Assembly: GCA_011042305.1 (NCBI GenBank)
Contig: DQXI01000009.1
Span: forward strand, 1-39,353
DNA length: 39,353 nucleotides
Reading direction: 5' to 3'
Source: Desulfobacteraceae bacterium
GTDB lineage: Bacteria > Desulfobacterota > Desulfobacteria > Desulfobacterales > UBA2174
Position 1 is the first letter of the stretch, and each line of letters starts with the position of its first letter. Shown here piece after piece: positions 28,292 through 37,273 of the stretch. Under the pieces are notes generated by a model. That model had not been told where the DNA came from, did no database searches, and saw only the letters and a list, made by a program, of their open reading frames with translations. A program made the position numbers and the translations under genes.

Positions 28292-31200
28292 ATGGACGCC
28301 ATGACCGCCGATCCAGCTCCCTTCGTTCATCTGCACCTGCACACCCAGTACAGCCTTCTGGACGGTGCCGTCCGGCTCGACGCCCTCATGGATCGGGCAC
28401 GCCAGTTCGGCATGTCGGCGGTGGCCATCACCGACCACGGGACGATGTTCGGAACGGTGGAATTTTTCCGGAAGGCGACCGCCGCCGGCATCAAGCCGAT
28501 CATCGGGTGTGAATGCTACGTGGCTCCCCGGCGCCTGACGGACAAATCACCGCTGGACGCCAAGGGGATGACCCACCTGGTATTGCTGGCCCGCGACAAC
28601 CAGGGCTACCGCAACCTGTGCAAGCTGGCCACCGTGGCCCAGCTGGAGGGGTTCTATTACAAGCCGCGCATCGACAAGACGCTGCTGGAAGACCACTGCC
28701 AGGGGTTGATCTGCCTGTCGGCCTGCCTGCACGGCGAGATACCCCGCCACATCCTGGACGGCCGCATCGACTTGGCCGAGAAAGCGGCCCGCTACTACCG
28801 CCGGCTTTTCGGCGAGGAGAACTTCTTCCTGGAGGTGCAGCACAACGGCATCGCCGACCAGGAGCGGGTCAACGCCGTGCTCAAGGACATGAGCCAGCGG
28901 CTGTCCATCGGGCTGGTGGCCACCAACGACTGCCATTACCTCGACCCGGCCGACGTGCGCGCCCACGAAGTGTTGCTGTGCATCCAGACCGGCAAGACGG
29001 TGCGCGACCCCGGTCGTTTTCGCTTCGATACCGACCAGCTCTACTTCAAGTCGCCCCGGGAGATGACCGACTATTTCGCCGACTATCCCGGCGCCATCGC
29101 CAACACCGCCGCCATCGCCGAGCGCTGTGACGTCACGTTCGATTTCAAGACCCATCATTTCCCCCGCTTTTCCAGCGACACGAACCAGGACGTGGCGGCG
29201 CTGTTCGAAAAACGCGCCCGGGAGGGATTCCAGCGGCGCATGGCCCGCATCCGGGCCAAGGACCCCAATGTGGACGAGACCCTCTACCGGCGGCGCCTGG
29301 AGTACGAGATCCGTACCATCATCGAGATGGGGTTTCCCGGCTACTTTCTCATCGTGGCCGACTTCATCGCCTACAGTCGCCGCGAGGGCATCCCGGTGGG
29401 GCCCGGGCGCGGCTCGGCCGCCGGCAGCATCGTGGCCTACAGTCTGGGGATCACCGAGCTGGACCCCATTGTCCATGGGCTCATCTTCGAGCGCTTTCTC
29501 AATCCGGCGCGCAAGTCGATGCCGGATATCGACGTGGATTTCTGCATCCTGGGCCGCGAGCGGGTGTTCCGCTACGTGGTCGAGCGCTACGGGGGCTACG
29601 ACCGGGTGGCCCAGATCATCACCTTCGGCAAGCTCAAGACCCGGGCGGTGATCCGCGACGTGGGCCGCGCCCTGGACATTCCCCTGCCCCAGGTGGACGC
29701 CCTGGCCAAGATGGTGCCCGACGTGCTCAACATCACCCTCGACGAGGCCCTGGCCCAGACGCCGCGCATTGCCCAACTGGCCGAGGAAGATTCCCAGATC
29801 GCCGAGCTGATCCGCATCAGCCGGGTGCTGGAGGGGCTGCCGCGCCATGCCTCGACCCATGCCGCCGGCGTGGTGATCGGCGATCGGCCGCTGGTGGAGT
29901 ACCTGCCCTTGTGCCGCGGCAAAAAGGGTGAGGTGATGACCCAGTTCGACATGCGCTGCGTGGAGCAGATCGGACTGGTGAAGTTCGACTTTCTCGGACT
30001 GCGCAACCTGACGGTGATCGCCGAGACGCTGCGACTGATTGAGGAAGCGGGGCATACCCCCCCGGACTTGTCCGAATTGCCCCTGGACGACCCGGCCACC
30101 TATGCCCTGCTGGGCGAGGGAGACACCACCGGCGTTTTCCAGTTGGAAAGCAGCGGCATGAAGGACCTGCTCGTGCGCATGAAGCCCGAGACCTTTGCCG
30201 ACATCACCGCCCTGGTGGCGCTCTACCGGCCCGGACCCCTGGACAGCGGGATGGTCGAGGAGTTCGTCGAGCGGCGCCACGGTCGCAAGCCGGTGACCTA
30301 CCTGCTGCCCGAGCTGGCGCCCATTCTCGAGGAGACCTACGGGGTCATCGTCTACCAGGAGCAGGTGATGCGCATCGCCGCCGTGCTGGCCGGCTATACC
30401 ATGGCCGACGCCGACGACCTGCGCAAGGCCATGGGCAAGAAGATCGCCGAGAAGATGGCCCGGCACCGCGACAAGTTTCTTGCCGGGGCGGTGGCCAACG
30501 GCCACGATCCGGCGACGGCCAACCAGATCTTCGACCTGATGGAAAAGTTCGGCCGCTATGGGTTCAACAAGGCCCACAGCGCCGCCTATGCGCTGGTCAC
30601 CTACCAGACCGCTTATCTCAAGGCCCATTTCCCGGTGGCCTTCATGGCCTCGCTGCTCACCAGCGAGATGCATTCCATCGACGGGGTGGTCAAGTTCATC
30701 GGCGAATGCCGCAGTCACCAGATCGAGGTGCTGCCGCCGGACATCAACTTCAGCGAGACATCTTTTACCGTTGATGACGGCAAGATCCGCTTCGGGCTGG
30801 TGGCGGTTAAGAACGTGGGCGAAGGGGCCATCGAAACCATCCTGGCGGCGCGGCGGGCCGGGGGGCCTTTCGAGTCCCTGTTCGATTTCTGCGAGCGGGT
30901 GGACCTGCGCAAGGTGAACAAGCGGGTGATTGAGAGCCTGGTCAAGTGCGGCGCCTTCGACAGCACGGGCGACACGCGCCCGGCGATGCTGGCGGTGCTG
31001 GAAGAGGCCCTGGAGCACGGCCAGCGGGTGCAAAAGAAGCGTTGCGACCCCCAGATGGGGCTCTTTGACGCCGGCGCCAGCGATACGGCCTCCCTGGATC
31101 GCCCCGCCATGCCCACCGGCGGGGCGGTGGACGCCCATGAACTGCTGGCCATGGAAAAGGAATCGCTCGGTTTTTACATCAGCGGCCATCCCCTGGGGCG

Positions 31201-31840
31201 CTACGAGCGGATCATCGAGCAATACGCCACCTGCGACGCTGCCGGGCTAAAAGAAGTGGCCGACGGGGCCACTGTGCGCATCGGCGCCCTGGTCAAGCAC
31301 ATCAAGACCATCCGCACGCGCAAGAACGAGCCCATGGGATTCGTCAACCTGGAGGACACGTCCGGCAGTGTCGAGGCGGTGCTGTTTCCCGGCGTTTTCG
31401 CCGAGGCGGAGAATTGGCTGGCCGAAGACCTGCCGGTATTGGTGCAAGGAGAGGTGCAAAAGGAGGAAAAAGCCGTCAAGATCCTCGCGGACACCGTCAT
31501 CCAGATGGACCAGGCCGAAGCCACCTGGACCGCCCGGGTCCAGGTCAACCTTGACCTGGATCGCAGCGGCCGCGAGGAGCTGGCCGAACTGTCCCGGATT
31601 TTCAACGGTCACCCGGGCGACTGCGCGGTGCACCTGGTTTTGCGCCAGCCCGGCAAGGCCGAGACGATCCTGGCACTGCCCGATTCGGTGCGGGTACGCC
31701 CGGGGCGCAGGCTGGCCCGGGCGGTGAACGGCCTGCTGGGCTACCGGGCCTTGGAGACGGTGTGCAGCCCGGTTTCAGCGGTGCGGATGCGCCATTCGCC
31801 CAACGGGCATCACGGCCGGGGCAACGGCCGTCGAACATAA
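28292..31840 (+). CDS. dnaE: DNA polymerase III alpha subunit
   Basis: Replicative polymerase catalytic subunit. The 1182-residue length is normal for DnaE1. Order: PHP domain (HLHLHTQYSLLDGA at about 10-23; DHGTMFG; CHYLDP), polymerase core (GPGRGSAAGS, PDIDVDFC near 411-418 with the catalytic aspartates, HASTHAAGVV, the fingers FNKAHSAAYALVTYQTAYLK), helix-hairpin-helix and an OB fold near 995-1070 (VRIGALVKHI ... VNLEDTSGSVEAVLFP). The start ATG 28292 has no good Shine-Dalgarno; a second ATG three codons later is similar. The last residues are Arg/Gly/His-rich. 18 bases ahead of the aminotransferase gene. Confidence 0.97.
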   Translation: MDAMTADPAPFVHLHLHTQYSLLDGAVRLDALMDRARQFGMSAVAITDHGTMFGTVEFFRKATAAGIKPIIGCECYVAPRRLTDKSPLDAKGMTHLVLLARDNQGYRNLCKLATVAQLEGFYYKPRIDKTLLEDHCQGLICLSACLHGEIPRHILDGRIDLAEKAARYYRRLFGEENFFLEVQHNGIADQERVNAVLKDMSQRLSIGLVATNDCHYLDPADVRAHEVLLCIQTGKTVRDPGRFRFDTDQLYFKSPREMTDYFADYPGAIANTAAIAERCDVTFDFKTHHFPRFSSDTNQDVAALFEKRAREGFQRRMARIRAKDPNVDETLYRRRLEYEIRTIIEMGFPGYFLIVADFIAYSRREGIPVGPGRGSAAGSIVAYSLGITELDPIVHGLIFERFLNPARKSMPDIDVDFCILGRERVFRYVVERYGGYDRVAQIITFGKLKTRAVIRDVGRALDIPLPQVDALAKMVPDVLNITLDEALAQTPRIAQLAEEDSQIAELIRISRVLEGLPRHASTHAAGVVIGDRPLVEYLPLCRGKKGEVMTQFDMRCVEQIGLVKFDFLGLRNLTVIAETLRLIEEAGHTPPDLSELPLDDPATYALLGEGDTTGVFQLESSGMKDLLVRMKPETFADITALVALYRPGPLDSGMVEEFVERRHGRKPVTYLLPELAPILEETYGVIVYQEQVMRIAAVLAGYTMADADDLRKAMGKKIAEKMARHRDKFLAGAVANGHDPATANQIFDLMEKFGRYGFNKAHSAAYALVTYQTAYLKAHFPVAFMASLLTSEMHSIDGVVKFIGECRSHQIEVLPPDINFSETSFTVDDGKIRFGLVAVKNVGEGAIETILAARRAGGPFESLFDFCERVDLRKVNKRVIESLVKCGAFDSTGDTRPAMLAVLEEALEHGQRVQKKRCDPQMGLFDAGASDTASLDRPAMPTGGAVDAHELLAMEKESLGFYISGHPLGRYERIIEQYATCDAAGLKEVADGATVRIGALVKHIKTIRTRKNEPMGFVNLEDTSGSVEAVLFPGVFAEAENWLAEDLPVLVQGEVQKEEKAVKILADTVIQMDQAEATWTARVQVNLDLDRSGREELAELSRIFNGHPGDCAVHLVLRQPGKAETILALPDSVRVRPGRRLARAVNGLLGYRALETVCSPVSAVRMRHSPNGHHGRGNGRRT

Positions 31841-31858
31841 TCGCGGAAAGGCGACAAG

Positions 31859-33007
31859 ATGACACAGATGATCGTTCCGTTGTTGGACCTTAAGCCCCAG
31901 TACCGCCAGATCCGGGAAGAGGTCCGGCGCGTCACCGATGAAATCTATGAAAGCCAGCAGTTCATTCTCGGCCCCCGGGTCAGCGGGCTGGAAGCCGAGG
32001 TTGCCGCCTACTGCCGGACGAACCATGCGGTGGGGGTGTCCTCGGGCACCGATGCTCTCCTGTTGGCCCTCATGGCGCTGGATGTCGGCCAGGGAGACCT
32101 CGTGTTGACGACTCCGTACAGCTTTTTCGCTACGGCCGGCGCCATCGTGCGCCTCGGCGCCAGGCCGGTGTTCGCCGACATCGATGCCGACTCCTACAAC
32201 CTGGCGCCCGGGGCGGCCGCGGCCGCCCTGGAGGCCTTGTCACCGGCGTCCCGGCGCCGCGTCAAGGCGATGATTCCGGTCCATCTCTACGGCCAGATGG
32301 CGCCGCTGGAGGCGCTCGGCGCCCTGGCCGAGACCTGGAACCTGGCCGTGGTGGAAGACGCGGCCCAGGCCATCGGGGCCGAGGATGACCGGGGGCGCCG
32401 GGCGGGCAGCATCGGCACGGCGGGGTGTTTTTCCTTTTTCCCCTCCAAGAACCTGGGCGGTTTCGGCGACGGCGGCATGGTGACCTGCAATGATGCCGAG
32501 TTGGCCGAAAGGATGCGGATCCTGCGCGTGCACGGAAGCCATCCCAAGTATCACCACCACTTGGTGGGGGGCAACTTCCGCCTCGACGCCCTGCAGGCGG
32601 CCATCGTCAGCGTTAAGCTGCGCTACCTCGACCAGTGGACCGCCGGCCGCCAGGCCAACGCCGCCACCTACCGACGGCTGTTTGCCGAGGCCGGGCTTGA
32701 AGATCGCATCGGCCTTCCCGCCGAGGGGCCCGGGCGCCACATCTACAACCAGTTCGTCATCCGGGTACCCAGGCGCCGCGACGCCCTGCGCGACCATCTG
32801 GTAAGCCGCGGGGTCGGCTGCGAGATCTACTATCCCGTACCCCTTCACCTGCAGCCGTGTTTCGCCGACCTGGGCTATGAAGAAGGCGACTTTCCCGAAA
32901 GCGAGCGCGCCGCTGCCGAGACCCTGGCCCTGCCCATCTACCCCGAGCTGAGCGACGACCAACAGCACTACGTGGTGGATCAGATCCGGACCTTTTTCGA
33001 AGCTTGA
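31859..33007 (+). CDS. DegT/DnrJ/EryC1/StrS-family aminotransferase
   Basis: PLP-dependent sugar aminotransferase of the type that makes amino-sugars for O-antigen or other surface glycans. The 382-residue product has the family hallmarks: [16 protein letters not shown] at the N-terminus, [27 protein letters not shown] (PLP-phosphate site), [23 protein letters not shown] and [16 protein letters not shown] with the PLP lysine at about Lys197. Related to WbpE/DesV-like enzymes. GAAAGG lies upstream of ATG 31859. No neighbouring sugar dehydrogenase or glycosyltransferase helps to fix the substrate. Last gene before a 450-base gap. Confidence 0.9.
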   Translation: MTQMIVPLLDLKPQYRQIREEVRRVTDEIYESQQFILGPRVSGLEAEVAAYCRTNHAVGVSSGTDALLLALMALDVGQGDLVLTTPYSFFATAGAIVRLGARPVFADIDADSYNLAPGAAAAALEALSPASRRRVKAMIPVHLYGQMAPLEALGALAETWNLAVVEDAAQAIGAEDDRGRRAGSIGTAGCFSFFPSKNLGGFGDGGMVTCNDAELAERMRILRVHGSHPKYHHHLVGGNFRLDALQAAIVSVKLRYLDQWTAGRQANAATYRRLFAEAGLEDRIGLPAEGPGRHIYNQFVIRVPRRRDALRDHLVSRGVGCEIYYPVPLHLQPCFADLGYEEGDFPESERAAAETLALPIYPELSDDQQHYVVDQIRTFFEA

Positions 33008-33459
33008 TCGGCCCCCGGACCTCATCTGTCGCGGGTAACGTATCAAGAAGCCTTGAGGACTGTATCTCGCGGCGGCGCCCCGGGGCGTCCTGTTCCCGCC
33101 GGCAAAAGGCAACTTCCTGGCCGCCCCGAGTGGTTGCAGGTGGCTGAAAGACAGCAGAAAAATCGTCGAAGGCCATCGCGCCGGCGACGAGCAGACAGCT
33201 CTTGGCTGACAACCTTCATCAGACGGCCGCATGAGGAAACTTTCCAGGCGATGTGACCGGCGCTCCTGCGGAGATTCAGGCGGTTTCCGGCCCATGCCGC
33301 AGAACTGCGAATCCGGATCTGTGCCGTATGCCGCGCAAAGGCTTGTCAGCCGCAGCGCCGGCGCTTGACACGGATTCGCCTCCGAGGCTATGGTGCCTTT
33401 GGGAATTTGGCCGACAAAAACGGCGCGCCCGTGCCCAGGGAACGCTGCATGGAGGGAAG
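33008..33459. other. Intergenic region between the aminotransferase and yqgE
   Basis: About 450 bases. I see no supportable gene, RNA or terminator. Several short frames cross it but lack ribosome sites and recognisable content. GC-rich near-palindromes (for example around 33078-33092) are probably chance in such DNA. The only useful signal is a promoter candidate at 33365-33394. Confidence 0.5.
33365..33394 (+). promoter_or_regulatory. Candidate sigma-70 promoter for yqgE
   Basis: Perfect TTGACA (33365-33370), an 18-base spacer and TATGGT (33389-33394, four of six). The leader to the ATG at 33460 would be about 60 bases, with GGAGGGA as ribosome site. Confidence 0.5.
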
Positions 33460-34029
33460 ATGCAAAATTCGCTGTCTGGGACGTTTCAAGGACAGTTCCT
33501 CATCGCCATGCCCAGCCTGCTGGATCCCAATTTCAACCACACCGTCACCTGCCTGGGGGCCCACAACGACCAGGGCGCCATGGGGGTGATCATCAACCGC
33601 CTTCACCATGACATCCACCTGCGGGATGTGTTTGCCGAGCTCAAGCTCGCCTGCCGGGACGAGATCGCCGACCTGCCCCTGTACAGCGGCGGCCCGGTGC
33701 ATTCCAACGAAATCTTCATTCTTCACGGCCCCCCCTTGAAATGGCAGGGAAGCTTCGACGTCAGCCCGCAGCTGGCCTTGAGCAACAGCATCGACCTGCT
33801 CGCCGCCATCGGCGAGGGCCGGGGCCCCCGGGACTTTCTCGTCACCCTTGGCTGCGCCGGTTGGGGCCCTGGCCAGCTGGAGGCCGAAATCCGTCAAAAC
33901 GCTTGGCTCACGTGTCCCGTCTCTGAGGACATCCTTTTCGAGATGCCGGTTGCCGACCGCTGGGAGGCGGCGGTCAAGCGCCTGGGCATAGATCCGGCCC
34001 TGCTGTCGGCCAAGGCCGGCAACGCCTGA
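33460..34029 (+). CDS. YqgE/AlgH family protein (UPF0301)
   Basis: 189-residue soluble protein of the widespread YqgE/AlgH family. Hallmarks: LIAMPSLLDPNFNHTVTCLG at the N-terminus, GAMGVIINR, LYSGGPVH and LGCAGWGPGQLEAEI, then NAWL. The molecular function is not established for the family; in Pseudomonas AlgH affects alginate production. I start at ATG 33460 with GGAGGGA seven bases upstream; the frame is open upstream but that part is not family-like. Gene preceded by its own promoter candidate. Confidence 0.92.
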   Translation: MQNSLSGTFQGQFLIAMPSLLDPNFNHTVTCLGAHNDQGAMGVIINRLHHDIHLRDVFAELKLACRDEIADLPLYSGGPVHSNEIFILHGPPLKWQGSFDVSPQLALSNSIDLLAAIGEGRGPRDFLVTLGCAGWGPGQLEAEIRQNAWLTCPVSEDILFEMPVADRWEAAVKRLGIDPALLSAKAGNA

Positions 34030-34182
34030 GTACACGCAGCTGGAAAAGGGAGGACGTTTTCTCCCGTGGAAAATGAACCCTGGCCTGAAATCATCACGGC
34101 CCTTTTCGAGTTTTTCATGGACCGAATGCCGCTGTGGCGGGGGGCCGGTTTGACGTGCGGACAAAGCCGAGGCTGGTAGGCA

Positions 34183-34692
34183 GTGGGGCTCAACTACAAA
34201 CTGAACCGGGCCGTGGGGGTCCTGCAGCGCCTGACGGCCTCCGAGGCCGAGCGCCTGGATCGGATCTGCGCCGGGATCCAGGCAGCCGAGACGCGGCTTT
34301 CGGCTCAAAGTGCGCCCCTGGTGGAAAAATGCCTATTGCACTGCCAGGGGATGTGCTGCCGCAACGCGGCCTTCGACGACATCATCGGGCTGGCTGATTT
34401 CGTCTACATTCTCCGCGTCGCCCCGCATCTGGAGGAACCGATGCGGGCCTGCCTGTCCGACGAAAAGCCTTTTTTTACGGCCGATTGTCCGTTTCTCGCC
34501 CAGGGCCGGGGGCCATGCATCTTCGCCGATGACCTGCGACCCGAGGTGTGCATCACTACCTTTTGTGCGGACACGACAGGCTTTGGCGGCGAGATCCGGG
34601 CCGTGCAACGTGGGTTTGCCTCTCTCGGGCGTTTTCTGGTGCGCCATCGGCTCAAAACGGTGGGATCTAACTGCCTGTCTTTTTGGCGCTGA
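34183..34692 (+). CDS. YkgJ-like cysteine-cluster protein
   Basis: 169 residues, starting at GTG 34183 (ribosome site weak, only an AGG). The Cys arrangement C-x3-C-x3-CC (Cys50, 54, 58, 59), followed by DCPFL, GPCIF and PEVCITTFC, is the YkgJ/CxxCxxCC pattern presumed to bind zinc or an iron-sulfur cluster. The function is unknown. The Phe/Arg-rich C-terminus has no membrane segment. It lies 92 bases before the beta-CASP gene in the same direction. Codon use fits the neighbours. Confidence 0.7.
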   Translation: MGLNYKLNRAVGVLQRLTASEAERLDRICAGIQAAETRLSAQSAPLVEKCLLHCQGMCCRNAAFDDIIGLADFVYILRVAPHLEEPMRACLSDEKPFFTADCPFLAQGRGPCIFADDLRPEVCITTFCADTTGFGGEIRAVQRGFASLGRFLVRHRLKTVGSNCLSFWR

Positions 34693-34784
34693 TGGCCACG
34701 ATGGGGCCTTCCGAATTCATCTGTTCCAAACCCCTGGGGACCCGATAGTTGGACCTTTAACCTGATACCGGAAGAGGAGAGTGC

Positions 34785-36365
34785 ATGGAAGTCACATTTC
34801 ACGGCGCGGTCAGGGAAGTGACCGGCTCGCTCCACCTCCTTGTCCACGGAAGGGATCGCATCCTGCTCGACTGCGGCCTGTTTCAAGGTCGGCGCAAGGA
34901 GACCAATGCCAAGAACCGCCACCTGCCGCTGCCGGCCGATAAGATCACCAACGTCATTCTTTCCCACGCCCACATCGACCATTCCGGCCGGATTCCCCTG
35001 CTGACGCGCAACGGCTTCGGCGGCCGCGTGATCTGCACCCGGCCGACCCTGGATGCTTGCACTTACCTGCTGCCCGATTGCGGGCATATCCAGGCCTCGG
35101 ACGCTGAGTATCTCAACTACAAGGCCCTGCGCGGATGGTTGACCCAAAAACAGCGCAGCCGAAACGGCAAGGCGCACCCGTCATACACCCGTGATCAGGT
35201 GCACCGGTTGCTCAAGAAGCCAGGCCAGCGCCTTGACGGCGAACGTATTGCGGCGCTGATGGCCGAAAACGACCTGGAACCCATCGCGCCCCTGTACACT
35301 CAGCAGGACGCCGAGGCCGCCCTGGAGTGGTTCGATGGCTATCCCTACGGCTTCCCGCTCACCGTGGGCCGGGATATGACCTGTACCTTCTACGATGCCG
35401 GCCACATTCTGGGATCGGCGGTGAGTATCATCCAGGCCCGGCACCAGGGGCGTCCCGTCACTGTGGGCTACACCGGCGATATCGGCCGATACAACACCAG
35501 CATTCTCAGGGACCCGGCCCGGGAGTTCGATCCGGCCCATAGGCGCATCGACCTGCTGCTAATGGAAAGCACCTATGGCGATCGGCAGCACGAACCGGTT
35601 GAAGGGCTGGGCGACCGGCTGGCGGAAGTGATCAACGATACCCACGCCCGGGGTGGTACCATCTTGATTCCCAGTTTCGCCTTCGGCCGCGCCCAGGAGC
35701 TGCTCTACACCCTGCACGATCTATACGACCAGAAAAAAGTGCCCCGGTTGCCCATTTACGTCGACAGTCCGCTGGCGATCCGAATGACCAAGGTCTACGG
35801 CGAGCATCCCGAGGTCTACGATCACGACACCCATCGCACCTTTTTGCGCCATGGCAAAAACCCGTTCGACTTCAAGCAGGTGCACTTCGTCTCGGAGGTT
35901 GCCGACTCCATGGCCCTCATGCGCGAGGATACACCGCACATCGTCATCGCTTCCTCGGGGATGTGCGAGGCCGGGCGCATCCTGCACCACCTGCGCCACA
36001 AGATTCACAACGCCAAGAACACCATCCTCATCGTGGGGTTCATGGCCCGCAACACGCTGGGACGGCGGATTCTCGAGGAAGGAGAGGCCTATGCGGCCGA
36101 AGGCCGGAAGGGCCCGGCGCCGATCATGCGCTTTCTGAACAAGAGTTATCCGCTGCGTGCCCGCGTGGCGCGCCTCGGCGGATTCAGCGCCCACGCCGAC
36201 CGCGATGAGCTGGTGCGCTTCTTGCGCGAATCCAACCTTGACATCCGCCGCATCGCGCTGGTCCACGGCGAAGAGGATCAGAGTCTGGCCCTGGCAGGCC
36301 GTTTGCGAAGCATGGGGTTCCGGGCCGAGGTGCCTGAACTGGGGCAGACCATCACGCTGCCTTGA
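34785..36365 (+). CDS. Beta-CASP metallo-beta-lactamase-fold hydrolase (RNA-processing type)
   Basis: 526-residue YSH1/CPSF-like protein. The MBL zinc motif HAHIDH is at about 61-66, further ligands at DAGHILGSA and GYTGDIG, the beta-CASP motifs follow (ESTYGDRQH, IPSFAFGRAQELLY, YVDSPLA, ASSGMCEAGRILHHL), and the C-terminal GGFSAHAD provides the last His. Such proteins are endo- or exoribonucleases, but bacterial members of this branch are not well characterised. GAGGAGAG precedes ATG 34785. It is followed by the AT-rich intergenic region that holds the mobile elements. Confidence 0.9.
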   Translation: MEVTFHGAVREVTGSLHLLVHGRDRILLDCGLFQGRRKETNAKNRHLPLPADKITNVILSHAHIDHSGRIPLLTRNGFGGRVICTRPTLDACTYLLPDCGHIQASDAEYLNYKALRGWLTQKQRSRNGKAHPSYTRDQVHRLLKKPGQRLDGERIAALMAENDLEPIAPLYTQQDAEAALEWFDGYPYGFPLTVGRDMTCTFYDAGHILGSAVSIIQARHQGRPVTVGYTGDIGRYNTSILRDPAREFDPAHRRIDLLLMESTYGDRQHEPVEGLGDRLAEVINDTHARGGTILIPSFAFGRAQELLYTLHDLYDQKKVPRLPIYVDSPLAIRMTKVYGEHPEVYDHDTHRTFLRHGKNPFDFKQVHFVSEVADSMALMREDTPHIVIASSGMCEAGRILHHLRHKIHNAKNTILIVGFMARNTLGRRILEEGEAYAAEGRKGPAPIMRFLNKSYPLRARVARLGGFSAHADRDELVRFLRESNLDIRRIALVHGEEDQSLALAGRLRSMGFRAEVPELGQTITLP

Positions 36366-36866
36366 ACAGGCGCCCGTCACCTTGTCACCGCCGCACGCCG
36401 CTTCCTGGATGCCGTATTCTTTGAATGCGGCGGTAAAGATGGTTGGCCCCGCCCCGGCGGACGAAGCATTGAAACTGTACTGTGTCGCGAGACACAACTG
36501 TCCGTGATTCGTACGGGATATCGCCCCCGCCCCGGTTCGGCCGTCATTTATCGCTAGTGTCCATCCAGAAATGAGAATTTTTGTTCAAGATCAAGGCATG
36601 CGAAAAAATAACTGCAGGCATATGGTTGATATTCCGAGGATTATTTTTTGAGCAGAACGCAGAGATTGGACAAAAAGGCCATTTATGGACGGACACTCGC
36701 TATAAATTTCAATTGCTTTCTTGGGAACAAAAGCGAAGATGATGCCGTTGGCATGCAACTTGAAGGAGTTTGTGAAGAAGATGTTTTGAAACCGCGTCTT
36801 TCCATAAAACCGACTGTGTTGCCGCTCACCCGGGGCACGAGAACCCCTAGGGCCGGGAGTTATTTT
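36366..36866. other. AT-rich intergenic stretch holding a MITE-like element
   Basis: About 500 bases without a supportable gene, more AT-rich than the rest of the window, consistent with inserted DNA. A small stem with a GCGA tetraloop lies at 36481-36496 (TGTGTC/GACACA). The 140-bp element is at 36557-36696. The segment after it (36703-36866) has no recognised feature except the GGGAG site used by the next gene. Confidence 0.55.
36551..36702. mobile_element. MITE-like element, 140 bp, with terminal inverted repeats and 6-bp target duplication
   Basis: The element runs 36557-36696. Its ends are inverted repeats of about 31 bases: left begins GTGTCCATCCAGAAATG and right ends CATTTATGGACGGACAC; the arms also share TTTTTGT.CAA further in, with a few mismatches and one indel. 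It is flanked on both sides by a perfect direct repeat TCGCTA (36551-36556 and 36697-36702), as expected from target duplication. There is no room for a transposase, so it must have been moved by one encoded elsewhere. A 5-6 bp duplication is known for several IS families; I cannot assign one. Confidence 0.82.
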
Positions 36867-37100
36867 TTGAAACCGTGTGACCTCCACCTGCAAGAGAGCC
36901 TCGAGCTGGCCGAACGCATGATCGCGCTTTCCTTCCAGGGCGACCAGGACCGGGAGGACAACGGATGCGGCATTATCTACGGGATGATGCGCGACGCCGG
37001 CTTCCGTCTGAAGCACTTGGTGACCCGGGAAATCGAGAGTCACCGCCTGAAGTCGAGCCGCTCATCGGGTGCGGCCGACGGGGGGCGGCCGGCAACCTAA
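36867..37100 (+). CDS. Small hypothetical protein (77 residues)
   Basis: Starts at TTG 36867 with GGGAG about seven bases upstream; an earlier in-frame start at 36648 lies inside the MITE and is rejected. Content: MKPCDLHLQESLELAERMI, then a charged DREDNGCGIIYGMMRDAGFRL and a basic, low-complexity tail (RSSGAADGGRPAT). The helical core (about 5-60) looks like a short conserved helical family that I recall from Desulfobacterota, with no assigned function. The last 15 or so residues may be non-conserved. It precedes rubrerythrin by 173 bases, with an inverted-repeat element between. Confidence 0.55.
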   Translation: MKPCDLHLQESLELAERMIALSFQGDQDREDNGCGIIYGMMRDAGFRLKHLVTREIESHRLKSSRSSGAADGGRPAT

Positions 37101-37121
37101 CTTTTCTGAATAACCACAATT

Positions 37122-37235
37122 TTGACAAGCTCGTAAAAAGTCCGAAAAACGCCATTTTCCCGATTTCGGACTGGATGATTTCAATGAGTTACAGTAGTGA
37201 AAATTTCAAAATCCGACTTTTTACGAATGAGTCAA
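37122..37235. repeat. Second inverted-repeat element, just upstream of rubrerythrin
   Basis: Arms 37122-37145 (TTGACAAGCTCGTAAAAAGT...) and 37212-37235 are inverted copies over 24 bases with five mismatches, including a 12-base exact TCGTAAAAAGTC core. Total length 114. A nested hairpin (GTCCGAAA 37140-37147 with TTTCGGAC 37164-37171) would compete with the outer pairing. No clear target duplication beyond AATT-rich flanks. It ends 38 bases before the rubrerythrin ATG, so it is likely transcribed in its leader. Confidence 0.7.
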
Positions 37236-37273
37236 TTTTAATCCAACCCAACCATCTCAACGAGGATGATCAC

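Noticed and set aside
28547-31222. 891-codon open frame on the minus strand inside dnaE
   Set aside because: Antisense shadow caused by GC bias at third positions; dnaE on the other strand has complete domain content.
33008-33360. Possible RNA gene or decayed gene in the gap before yqgE
   Set aside because: No tRNA, 6S, RNase P or tmRNA signature found, and no frame with recognisable protein content.
36409-36507. 32-codon frame starting MPYSLNAAVKMVG in the AT-rich gap
   Set aside because: No ribosome site, no homology I recognise and too short to support.
36965-37273. In-frame upstream extension of rubrerythrin
   Set aside because: It crosses the small-protein gene and the repeat; the rubrerythrin N-terminus aligns from ATG 37274.
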